Source of the DNA: a bacterium
GTDB taxonomy: Bacteria > UBP18 > UBA7526
Direction of reading: 5' to 3'
Assembly: GCA_018903055.1 (NCBI GenBank)
Contig: JAHIPW010000030.1
Location: 1 to 5,034 of the forward strand
Length of the DNA stretch: 5,034 nucleotides
Shown: piece by piece, positions 1 to 5,004 of the stretch
Numbering within the stretch: position 1 is the first letter of the stretch
Layout of the letters: every line of letters starts with the position of its first letter
Notes under the pieces: generated by a model
The model's database searches: none
What the model was told of the DNA's origin: nothing
What the model saw: the letters and a program-made list of their open reading frames with translations, nothing else
Position numbers and translations under genes: made by a program

Positions 1-610
1 CAGGAAACTTTCGGGCATAAATAAACAATTTCTTAAAATCAATCTTATCTTTTGCTTTTTGTAGCTTCTCTAACAATAAGTCAACAGAATATGTATCATT
101 TTTGAAATAAAGGTAATCCAGGATTACTTTTTCAAGCTCAGCAACTTTAGCATAATAGCCTTCTATGTTTTCGGTTTTAAAACCAAAAAATAGTTTCTTA
201 TTTATTTTCAGATAGCGGTAGGTGTTATCCTGGAAGATGTACTTCCTGGACTTAACTTTAGTTACGGATGATACGGTACGCAGCATTTGTTCAAAAAGTC
301 CGTAAAAACTTAAAGCCGAGTCCAGTGAAACATAAGAATCTTTATCAAAGGCGCCTGCTATAATAACAGGCGAAATATTCACAAAGCCACGCGAAGATAT
401 ATCCGAGATAAAATAAAGCCCTCTTCGTAAAGGAATGAGCCAACCTTTTTCTTTTAAGTCGTATATCCTTTTCTTTAAGACAAATCTAGAATATTTTTTA
501 CCTAAGGCTTTATAGATGTCGCTGGCAGTCACAATCTTACCCTTAGAGGCAATAATATCTTCTATATCCCTGAGTCGTTTTTCCGTTAAAATGGTATTTT
601 TTGATGCCAT
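1..610 (-). CDS. AbiEi-family type IV toxin-antitoxin antitoxin / transcriptional regulator, 3' end beyond the window
   Basis: The frame is open for 203 codons from an ATG at 608-610 to the left edge with no stop, so the gene is truncated by the window. An AAGGGGG Shine-Dalgarno (complement of 618-624) lies 7 bases before the ATG. Residues 9-66 look like a winged helix: 'TASDIYKALG' (28-37) is the helix-turn-helix part and 'LRRGLYF' (61-67) the wing typical of AbiEi_4-type N-termini. The C-terminal half has the family pattern 'SYVSLDSALSFYGL' (92-105), then an FGF turn (142-144) and 'AELEKVILDYLYF' (157-169), matching the usual A-x-PEKALLD-type helix. In characterised AbiE systems AbiEi represses its own operon and counteracts AbiEii, a nucleotidyltransferase-like toxin. 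That partner would be encoded just left of the window and is not seen here. Hand counts on sampled lines give roughly 27-40% GC against about 47% in the propeller gene, consistent with horizontal acquisition. The family call is from recalled motifs, not from a search. Confidence 0.8.
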   Translation of the reverse strand, partial: MASKNTILTEKRLRDIEDIIASKGKIVTASDIYKALGKKYSRFVLKKRIYDLKEKGWLIPLRRGLYFISDISSRGFVNISPVIIAGAFDKDSYVSLDSALSFYGLFEQMLRTVSSVTKVKSRKYIFQDNTYRYLKINKKLFFGFKTENIEGYYAKVAELEKVILDYLYFKNDTYSVDLLLEKLQKAKDKIDFKKLFIYARKFP

Positions 611-636
611 TTATATACCCCCTTATGGTATCTATT

Positions 637-662
637 AAGCATTAAAACATACAAATATGCTT
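637..662. promoter_or_regulatory. Candidate AbiEi operator: nested dyad in the promoter
   Basis: A perfect 6-bp inverted repeat AAGCAT (637-642) / ATGCTT (657-662) encloses a second one, CATA (648-651) / TATG (656-659). The outer right arm ends just before the -35 box, and the left arm overlaps the -10 box. Known AbiEi proteins bind inverted repeats in their own promoter to repress it, so this position suits autoregulation. The two dyads do not share one centre (about 649.5 and 653.5), so the exact operator is uncertain. Confidence 0.5.
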
Positions 663-669
663 TTGTCAA
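641..669 (-). promoter_or_regulatory. Sigma70-type promoter of the AbiEi operon
   Basis: On the minus strand a perfect -35 box TTGACA (complement of 664-669) is followed by a 17-base spacer and a -10 box TTTAAT (complement of 641-646). The start codon is about 30 bases downstream, leaving a short leader with the ribosome binding site. Spacing and box quality are near consensus, so this is probably the real promoter of the regulator gene. Confidence 0.75.
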
Positions 670-755
670 GGAAATTATGGTAATAAAGAGGGTCGCGTCC
701 ACGTTATAACCAGTTACGGGTTAAGTGAAAATATGGTCGGTTATGAATGGTTGCG

Positions 756-786
756 AAATAATTTAGTTCGCCCCGACAAGTCGGGG
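756..786 (-). repeat. Palindromic dispersed element, copy 1 (GTCGGGGCGAACT type)
   Basis: CCCCGAC/GTCGGGG (771-777 and 780-786) forms a tight palindrome with only 2 bases between the arms. On the minus strand it continues with GTCGGGGCGAACT and then AAATTATTT (complement of 756-777). The same 22 bases recur on the plus strand at 2120-2148, interrupted there by 7 bases. It lies about 50 bases beyond the stop of the propeller gene. It lacks a T-tract after the hairpin, so it is not a standard intrinsic terminator. The rest of the 611-834 gap shows only the AbiEi promoter region and no convincing gene. Confidence 0.65.
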
Positions 787-809
787 AATGGAGCAGGTGC
801 GCGAATTGT

Positions 810-859
810 CCCTGCTAATCCTTACTAATCCCTACTATTCCCTGCTAATCCCTGATTTC
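810..859. repeat. Five-unit decamer tandem repeat at the 3' end of the propeller gene
   Basis: On the plus strand five consecutive 10-bp units start at 810, 820, 830, 840 and 850: CCCTGCTAAT, CCTTACTAAT, CCCTACTATT, CCCTGCTAAT and CCCTGATTTC. On the minus (coding) strand they read as ATTAGCAGGG-type units, giving four GGG runs and one GG run. The array overlaps the last seven codons and the TAG stop (835-837) of the propeller gene and continues 25 bases past it. Confidence 0.8.
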
Positions 860-1773
860 TTTACTGGTCCAAAGACCTGTATCCTATGATTGTAGGTATC
901 GCTTACGTAGATGTTTCCTTCTCTATCTACAGCTATCCCATAGGGCTTGTTGAACTCACCGGATAGAGAGCCCGGTTTTCCGAATTCTGTTAAGAACTTT
1001 CCTTCGGAATCGAAGACCTGAATGCGGCAGTTCCCGGTATCTGCGACGTAGATCCGGCCCCTATAACCTAAGGCGATACCACTAGGAGCGTAAAGCTCCC
1101 CCGGACCCCTTCCCTTCGTTCCCCAGGCAAAAAGAAAATTTCCTTTAGGATCGAACTTCTGAATCCTATTATTACAGGAGTCAGCAACATAGATATTTCC
1201 TACTCTATCAACAGTAAGATCAGAAGGAGCCCGAAACTCCCCTTCCTTCTTCCCCTCTTCTCCAAAGGAGAGAAGAAACTTCCCCTGAGAATCGAACTTC
1301 TGGATTCTATTATTCTTGGTATCGGCAACATAGATATTCCCAAAAGAATCAACATCTATGCCAAAGGGATAGGAGAACTGACCGTCTCCCTGGCCTTCGT
1401 TACCCCAGCGGGCAACGAACTTCCCCTGGGAAGTGAATTTCTTAACCGATTGCCCATAGGAATTGACAACATAGATATAACCCAGCATATCTACCGTTAA
1501 GTCATAGGGATAGTATAATTCAGCACCAAGTTCGGATTCCCCAGGCCATCTGGCGATGAAATTCCCTTCGGGATCAAACTTCTGGAAAGAGTTATTCTGT
1601 TTGTCTGCCACATAGATATTCCCCCGGCTATCCAGGGTAATGCCCATGGGATACTGGAAAGCCCCATCCCACTTTCCACATTCTCCCCACTTCTTGACAA
1701 ATTCGTAATCCTGAGCCCAAACAGCACTCGCCATTCCCATCATCAGAATTAGGAGCACTAATATTTTTTTCAT
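835..1773 (-). CDS. Secreted six-bladed NHL-repeat beta-propeller protein
   Basis: The 312-residue product starts at an ATG behind a purine-rich AGGGGGGAGAA ribosome binding site. Residues 1-20 are a Sec signal peptide (MKK, a hydrophobic core, then AVWA before Q21), so it is exported. No lipobox cysteine or C-terminal anchor is visible. The rest is six NHL repeats. The P-x-x-[IL] anchors begin at residues 41, 88, 135, 182, 229 and 276, and G-x-IYV-x-[DN] at 51, 98, 145, 192, 239 and 286, exactly 47 residues apart throughout. The outer-strand pattern F-x-x-x-[WF]-x-x starts at 25, 72, 119, 166, 213 and 260. The strand at 25-30 therefore precedes the first full repeat and can close the ring with the last blade in 'velcro' fashion. 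NHL propellers usually bind proteins, peptides or nucleic acids, and a few are enzymes; no catalytic site or ligand can be assigned. The tail after residue 303 comes partly from the decamer repeat. No clear promoter was found upstream. Confidence 0.9.
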   Translation of the reverse strand: MKKILVLLILMMGMASAVWAQDYEFVKKWGECGKWDGAFQYPMGITLDSRGNIYVADKQNNSFQKFDPEGNFIARWPGESELGAELYYPYDLTVDMLGYIYVVNSYGQSVKKFTSQGKFVARWGNEGQGDGQFSYPFGIDVDSFGNIYVADTKNNRIQKFDSQGKFLLSFGEEGKKEGEFRAPSDLTVDRVGNIYVADSCNNRIQKFDPKGNFLFAWGTKGRGPGELYAPSGIALGYRGRIYVADTGNCRIQVFDSEGKFLTEFGKPGSLSGEFNKPYGIAVDREGNIYVSDTYNHRIQVFGPVKKSGISRE

Positions 1774-1788
1774 TTCTCCCCCCTAATA

Positions 1789-1907
1789 CACAGATACTCA
1801 CAGATTGATTATTCACCCCGTTAGAGGCAGGTCGCCCCAAGGCGGCCGTAGCCGTGCCTTCGGCAGGGCGGCCTCTAACGGGGCAGGGATTAACACAGAT
1901 CACAGAT
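1789..1907. repeat. CACAGAT-type short repeats flanking the large palindrome
   Basis: CACAGAT occurs at 1789-1795 and 1799-1805 (10 bp apart) just upstream of the propeller start, and again at 1894-1900 and 1901-1907 on the other side of the 1816-1883 palindrome. The palindrome therefore sits inside, or is bordered by, an array of this motif. A related ACAGAT array occurs at 4833-4858. Confidence 0.6.
1816..1883. repeat. 68-bp GC-rich palindromic element with 13-bp perfect arms
   Basis: CCCCGTTAGAGGC (1816-1828) is the exact reverse complement of GCCTCTAACGGGG (1871-1883). The pairing continues inside with CGCCC (1833-1837) / GGGCG (1866-1870) after a 4-base bulge, and then AAGGC (1839-1843) / GCCTT (1856-1860). 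Either strand can fold into one long hairpin. It encodes no protein, lacks a U-tract on either side and is much richer in GC than its surroundings. It resembles REP/REPIN-like or MITE-like dispersed elements; copy number in the genome is unknown. Confidence 0.8.
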
Positions 1908-2041
1908 TTTAATTGCTTCTTTCGTTATTTCCTATCATTTAAATTCGTGTCAATTCGTGTCTTGGTTATCTTAAACTTTTCATCTTTCCAGTTCGTGTCT
2001 TTTCGTGTCCCTTCGTGTTTCTTATCTCCGAACTCTCCCTC

Positions 2042-2100
2042 GGGGACCTCGAGTCCCCTCGGGACGAGAGGCGAACTCTCGGAGCGAAGCGGAGATCCCG
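2042..2100. repeat. Nested GC-rich palindromes downstream of the exporter gene
   Basis: Two perfect hairpins stand side by side: GGGGAC (2042-2047) / GTCCCC (2053-2058) with a 5-base loop, and CGAGAG (2065-2070) / CTCTCG (2076-2081) with a GCGAA loop. CGGGA (2060-2064) can also pair with TCCCG (2096-2100) around the second hairpin. The sequence CGAACTCTC occurs both before (2029-2037) and within (2073-2081) the block. No T-tract follows, so it does not look like an ordinary terminator, although it is the only strong secondary structure after the exporter stop. Apart from this and the other listed repeats, the 1774-2142 gap holds no convincing gene. Confidence 0.65.
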
Positions 2101-2114
2101 ACCCTTCCTCTCCA

Positions 2115-2148
2115 CGCTCGTCGGGGCGAACTCCGAACTAAATTATTT
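2115..2148 (+). repeat. Dispersed element, copy 2, overlapping the exporter stop codon
   Basis: GTCGGGGCGAACT (2120-2132), a 7-base insertion CCGAACT (2133-2139) and AAATTATTT (2140-2148) together match the minus-strand copy at 756-777 exactly, apart from the insertion. That insertion looks like a local duplication of CGAACT. The TTA at 2143-2145 within AAATTATTT is the complement of the exporter's TAA stop. The leading CGCTCGTCGGGGC (2115-2127) is repeated at 4959-4971. Confidence 0.7.
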
Positions 2149-4689
2149 GTGTCGATTCGTGTTTTCTGTTATTTTGAGTAATGCCGGCAAAATGGTCAAA
2201 GAAGTAATGAGACATAGGCCCACGCCAAGAAGAGCCAAGCCCCCCATAGTAGCCAATCCTCTATATTGAGCAAAGACCAGGCTTCCGAAACCCACCATAG
2301 TAGTAAGAGAGGTCATGACTACCGCCCTTCCCGTATGATGAATGGCATCTTCCACCCCTTCCTCTTTCTTTTCTAAATAGCGATGGATGATGTGGATGCC
2401 ATCGTCTATTCCTATCCCCAAGATAAGAGGAGTGACCACGATATTGACGAAGTTCATTCGTAGGCCAATGAGCCTCATAATCCCCAACATCCAGATTATA
2501 CCACAGATTAAAGGAGCCATAGCAAGGATTACTACCTTTATTCTTCTAAAGTGGATTAAGAGCATAATGAAGACCCCGGAGAAAGCAAGGACCGTAGCCA
2601 GGATAAAATCCTTAGTAATCAATCTCTTCAATTCACTGGCAATAATCCCCACCCCGGTAACTTCAATCCCCTTCTCGTTTCCCTTTATTCTCTCTCCAAA
2701 TTCATCTGCTTCTTTTGGAGAAAGGACTCTCTTCTTGGGATAGGCTAAGGCCAGGACCTTGAACCCTTCCTCATCTCTGATAAGATAGCGTTTAGTCATC
2801 TTCTCCAAGCCCTTCCCTGAATTCGGGATGGAGATAGGGCCTTTCAGTCTCGCCTTTAAATCTCTCATCTCGTCTAGATAGTTTTGATAGGCCTCTATTC
2901 TGAAGCCATTCTTTAAAAGTGCTTCCTTAAAGGTAGCGATTATTCTCTCAAAGTCAAACCCTCTTAACTCTTTAATGTTTTCTCGGACCCTCTTCTTTGA
3001 GGAAAGAAGGCTGACTGGGGATTGATAATGTTCTATGCTCCCTTCCTTTTTTAATTCCTCTATTCTCTGGGTTATTCTCTCATTGGTTTTGAGGACCTCC
3101 TCCTTATTCTCACCAGAGGCGATGATCATCAAGGGATCAGAAGGAGAGCCGAATTTCTCTCCCATCTCATCCTGGATCCTGAAGGCCGGGGTCTCTTTTG
3201 GCCGCAAGCTCCGGAAGTCGCTATCAAAGGTAATTCCTAAAGCGCTCAAGCCCAGGATTAAAGTAACAAGGGTAGAGATGATTAAGGTAATTTTGGGAGA
3301 CCTTAGAAGAAATCTGGAGACTTTTTCCAAACCAAAGGAACTTAATGGTTTTATCTTTTCCGTCTTCGCCGGACTTCGGCGGGATTGCCAGCTCAAGATT
3401 GCCGGAAGGATGAAGAACATGGACAGAAGACAGGCCAGGATTCCTGTCCCGGAAAGGAATCCTAACTCAGATAGTCCTCGAAATTTAGTGAATGTCAAAG
3501 AATAGAAAGCAACTGCAGTAGTCAGGGCTCCGGTCAGTATCCCCTCCCCGGTCTGGGAAAGGGTAATCTCCAATGAACTCAAGATATCCTTTCCTTTTCC
3601 CTTTTCTTCTAAATAACGATTATAGATGTGGATGGCATAATCCACTCCCAGGCCGATCAGAATAGGAAAGAAGCCGAAGGTAATCATGTTGAGATGCCTG
3701 GGATATAGAGAAGCAATTCCCACTGTCCAGGCCAGGCCCATTAAAAGAGGGAGACTCACAAAGAAGAAGGTCTCCTTCCTTCTGAAAGTAATGAAAAATA
3801 GAGCAAGAATTAAAAAGAAGGTGAGAGAAATGGTGAGTATGATATCTCTCTTAATCATTTTCTCATCATCCAGGGCCATAATGTAGCCGCCGGTATAACC
3901 TACTCGCACTCCTTCTTTGGAGATTTTTTCCTCTGCTTCCTTAATGGTTTTGAGTAACTCCTTATCAAATTTTATATCCGTGGGTGGTCTCTTGGGTTTA
4001 ATAATCATCAAGAGAGCCCTCTGATCAGAAGAGAGATAATATCCTCTACTGAGATCGAGGTTATAGGGTCCTTTCTGCTGAAAGATATAATCTTTGAATG
4101 TGCTTCTTAGATTAAAGGGGTCCTTCTGGATGAAGTTCTTGGTAGCAAAGGAGATAGGGCTGGCCAAGAGGCGTCTATTCTCCTTTAACTGTTGATGAAT
4201 GGCTTCATCGCTCAGTTTATTTTTTAGACTCTTTATATCGCTTGAAGAAAGGTGGAGATAGGGATGCTTCAATAACTCCTTTTGAAAGAACCTTTTTAAC
4301 TCTGCTGAAACCCTATAATCTATATCTTCAATGAGGTCTGACTTTCTTAGTTCAGAGGCAAAGGAGTCGCTAAAATCCTCCAATCTCTTGACATCTGCGT
4401 CATCCCTGCCTGCGCCAAGGCTTCGGCAGGCAGGTGCGGTTTTATCTGCGTCATCTGCGGTTCGAATGAGAACAATCAGATAATCGAAGGTACCAAAGGA
4501 GGAGATGGCCCGACAGAATACCCTGGCTGCCTTGGATTCTGGAGGAAGGAGATGGATGACGTCTGTCTTCAGTTCCAGACGGAAGGAGAGAAGGAGTGAG
4601 ACAATAGTCAAGACTAAAGCAATACTTAATACCAATCGGTATCTATGGTATGAAATCTGAGCGATCTTCTTTAAAATTCTCTTTCTCAC
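2143..4689 (-). CDS. MMPL/RND-superfamily exporter, HpnN-like (inner-membrane lipid-type transporter)
   Basis: The 848-residue product starts at GTG (4687-4689), 7 bases after AGGAG. It has the duplicated RND layout: a membrane helix at about 18-36, an extracytoplasmic domain to about 280, and five helices (about 282-300, 307-328, 336-356, 383-399, 409-432). The second half has a helix at 465-485, a second large extracytoplasmic domain to about 690, and five helices (692-713, 717-740, 746-768, 788-806, 812-837). The fourth helix of each half carries the expected acidic motif, 'GLGVDYAIHIYNR' (346-358, D350) and 'GIGIDDGIHIIHR' (758-770, D762/D763), likely for proton coupling. Length and sequence resemble the MMPL-domain exporters that include HpnN, which moves hopanoids to the outer membrane. 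No hopanoid genes are visible here, so the substrate is unassigned. Residues about 79-99 come from a repeat insertion, and the C-terminal ENTNRHK lies in repeat DNA. It has its own promoter and is followed by a repeat-filled gap before the propeller gene. Confidence 0.9.
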   Translation of the reverse strand: MRKRILKKIAQISYHRYRLVLSIALVLTIVSLLLSFRLELKTDVIHLLPPESKAARVFCRAISSFGTFDYLIVLIRTADDADKTAPACRSLGAGRDDADVKRLEDFSDSFASELRKSDLIEDIDYRVSAELKRFFQKELLKHPYLHLSSSDIKSLKNKLSDEAIHQQLKENRRLLASPISFATKNFIQKDPFNLRSTFKDYIFQQKGPYNLDLSRGYYLSSDQRALLMIIKPKRPPTDIKFDKELLKTIKEAEEKISKEGVRVGYTGGYIMALDDEKMIKRDIILTISLTFFLILALFFITFRRKETFFFVSLPLLMGLAWTVGIASLYPRHLNMITFGFFPILIGLGVDYAIHIYNRYLEEKGKGKDILSSLEITLSQTGEGILTGALTTAVAFYSLTFTKFRGLSELGFLSGTGILACLLSMFFILPAILSWQSRRSPAKTEKIKPLSSFGLEKVSRFLLRSPKITLIISTLVTLILGLSALGITFDSDFRSLRPKETPAFRIQDEMGEKFGSPSDPLMIIASGENKEEVLKTNERITQRIEELKKEGSIEHYQSPVSLLSSKKRVRENIKELRGFDFERIIATFKEALLKNGFRIEAYQNYLDEMRDLKARLKGPISIPNSGKGLEKMTKRYLIRDEEGFKVLALAYPKKRVLSPKEADEFGERIKGNEKGIEVTGVGIIASELKRLITKDFILATVLAFSGVFIMLLIHFRRIKVVILAMAPLICGIIWMLGIMRLIGLRMNFVNIVVTPLILGIGIDDGIHIIHRYLEKKEEGVEDAIHHTGRAVVMTSLTTMVGFGSLVFAQYRGLATMGGLALLGVGLCLITSLTILPALLKITENTNRHK
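3367..3381. repeat. Small GC-rich palindrome inside the exporter gene
   Basis: CGCCG (3367-3371) and CGGCG (3377-3381) pair around a 5-base loop within the codons for the cytoplasmic linker between the two halves of the exporter, residues about 437-441 (RRSPA). The local GC content stands out from the surrounding AT-rich codons. It could be another repeat-derived insertion or chance. Confidence 0.35.
4393..4455. repeat. In-frame palindromic repeat insertion within the exporter gene, flanked by 12-bp direct repeats
   Basis: ATCTGCGTCATC occurs at 4393-4404 and again at 4444-4455, a shift of 51 bp. Between the copies lies a palindrome with 9-bp perfect arms, CCTGCCTGC (4405-4413) / GCAGGCAGG (4426-4434). 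Since 51 is 17 codons, the reading frame is kept. The direct repeats encode the duplicated residues DDAD (79-82 and 96-99), and the palindrome encodes part of KTAPACRSLGAGR (83-95). Removing one unit would leave a continuous sequence IRTADDADVKRLED. The flanking GCAGAT-like DNA itself resembles the window's short repeats, so the exact insertion boundaries are uncertain. Confidence 0.75.
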
Positions 4690-4693
4690 TTTA

Positions 4694-4711
4694 TAACTCC
4701 TATCGGAGTTA
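4694..4711. promoter_or_regulatory. Dyad over the exporter start region (possible operator or ribosome-site hairpin)
   Basis: TAACTCC (4694-4700) and GGAGTTA (4705-4711) are perfect 7-bp inverted arms around 4 bases. One arm touches the -10 box and the other contains the AGGAG ribosome binding site. If transcription starts about 7 bases after the -10 box, the first arm is mostly not transcribed, which favours a DNA operator over an RNA hairpin. No regulator is identified. Confidence 0.45.
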
Positions 4712-4739
4712 ATATAGCATATTATATAACATCGGTCAA
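4711..4739 (-). promoter_or_regulatory. Sigma70-type promoter of the exporter gene
   Basis: On the minus strand TTGACC (complement of 4734-4739) is followed by a 17-base spacer and TATATT (complement of 4711-4716), each one base from consensus. The GTG start is about 22 bases downstream of the -10 box, leaving a very short leader. The terminator at 4745-4767 lies immediately upstream. Confidence 0.75.
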
Positions 4740-4744
4740 ATAAA

Positions 4745-4767
4745 AAAGCCGCTATCTAAGCGGCTTT
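4745..4767 (-). terminator. Intrinsic terminator, probably bidirectional
   Basis: AAAGCCGCT (4745-4753) and AGCGGCTTT (4759-4767) form a perfect 9-bp stem with a 5-base loop. On the minus strand it runs into TTTTTTATTT, a classic U-tract. On the plus strand it is followed by CATTTTTATTTTA, so it may work both ways. It would end minus-strand transcription entering from the right and insulate the exporter promoter. This implies a transcribed unit to the right of it. Confidence 0.85.
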
Positions 4768-4823
4768 CATTTTTATTTTAGGTAATATTAGTTTTTCAAC
4801 TTTTGGGCGAATTCTTTTCAAAA

Positions 4824-4858
4824 ACGATTCAGACAGATGGATACTGATTTAAACAGAT
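4824..4858. repeat. ACAGAT-type decamer-phased repeat
   Basis: ACAGAT (4833), ACTGAT (4843) and ACAGAT (4853) are spaced exactly 10 bp apart, with a weaker match ACGATT at 4824. It belongs with the CACAGAT arrays near 1789-1907. It overlaps the stop of the possible reading-frame remnant at 4849-5004. Confidence 0.5.
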
Positions 4859-5004
4859 AATTTTTTAGCAAATGCCTTTGCTTCTTGGAGCATTCTCTTT
4901 TTATGAAGGAGGCCGGTCTTGATGATTATAGAATCTATAATCTTTCCTCCTTTCTCCTCGCTCGTCGGGGCAGGTAACTTTACAAGTATTAAATTGTCAA
5001 AGAA
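4849..5004 (-). pseudogene. Possible C-terminal remnant of a small protein, unrecognised
   Basis: A frame of 51 sense codons runs from just after an in-frame TAG (5005-5007) to a TAA at 4849-4851. It has no ATG, GTG or TTG near its beginning; the only methionine is residue 38. A strong GGAGG lies before an ATT codon, which would be an exceptional start. The conceptual product has a basic helical end ('HKKRMLQEAKAFAKKL'), which looks protein-like, and the terminator at 4745-4767 lies about 80 bases downstream, as expected after a real gene. Part of it (4959-4971) is shared with the dispersed repeat at 2115-2127. It may be a decayed gene end or coincidence. Nothing else gene-like was found from 4690 to 5034. 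Confidence 0.25.
4924..4942. promoter_or_regulatory. Perfect AT-rich 19-bp palindrome, possible protein binding site
   Basis: GATTATAGA (4924-4932) and TCTATAATC (4934-4942) are exact inverted arms around one central base. On the minus strand it lies a few bases after GGAGGAAA. The symmetry and size fit a dimeric regulator's operator, but no promoter or gene start can be assigned next to it. Confidence 0.35.

Larger units (their letters stand above)
1944..2163. repeat. TTCGTGT repeat array at 10-bp spacing, in two clusters
   Basis: TTCGTGT begins at 1944, 1954, 1992, 2002 and 2012. The closest neighbours are exactly 10 bp apart. A further pair, TTTGTGT (2146) and TTCGTGT (2156), also 10 bp apart, lies across the 3' end of the exporter gene. 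The GC-rich palindromic block at 2042-2139 separates the clusters. The second pair lies over the exporter's last codons (E842-N843-T844-N845-R846-H847-K848 and the stop). Confidence 0.75.

Noticed and set aside
771-786. Hairpin as intrinsic terminator of the propeller gene
   Set aside because: No T-tract follows on the minus strand, and the same sequence occurs elsewhere as a dispersed element.
733-828. Plus-strand 31-codon frame beginning with ATG at 733
   Set aside because: No ribosome binding site, and it is composed largely of the palindrome and decamer repeats.
1497-1903. Alternative minus-strand frames overlapping the propeller gene and its upstream region
   Set aside because: The NHL repeat periodicity, signal peptide and ribosome binding site all fix the real frame. 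One of these frames also reads through the palindromic element.
810-2163. CRISPR array
   Set aside because: The repeats are only 7-10 bp and are tandem or closely spaced. There are no 20-50 bp repeats separated by unique spacers, and no cas gene is present.
2015-2269. Plus-strand open frames across the repeat block and exporter 3' end (also 1854-2141)
   Set aside because: They translate the GC-rich palindromes and the antisense of the exporter, have no ribosome binding site, and their composition is low-complexity.
2387-3886. Several plus-strand open frames opposite the exporter
   Set aside because: They are antisense shadows of a gene with clear RND motifs and lack their own start signals.
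4972-5000. Minus-strand promoter TTGACA with 17-base spacer
   Set aside because: The -35 box is perfect, but the -10 position reads TTACCT, which matches consensus poorly, and no gene start follows.
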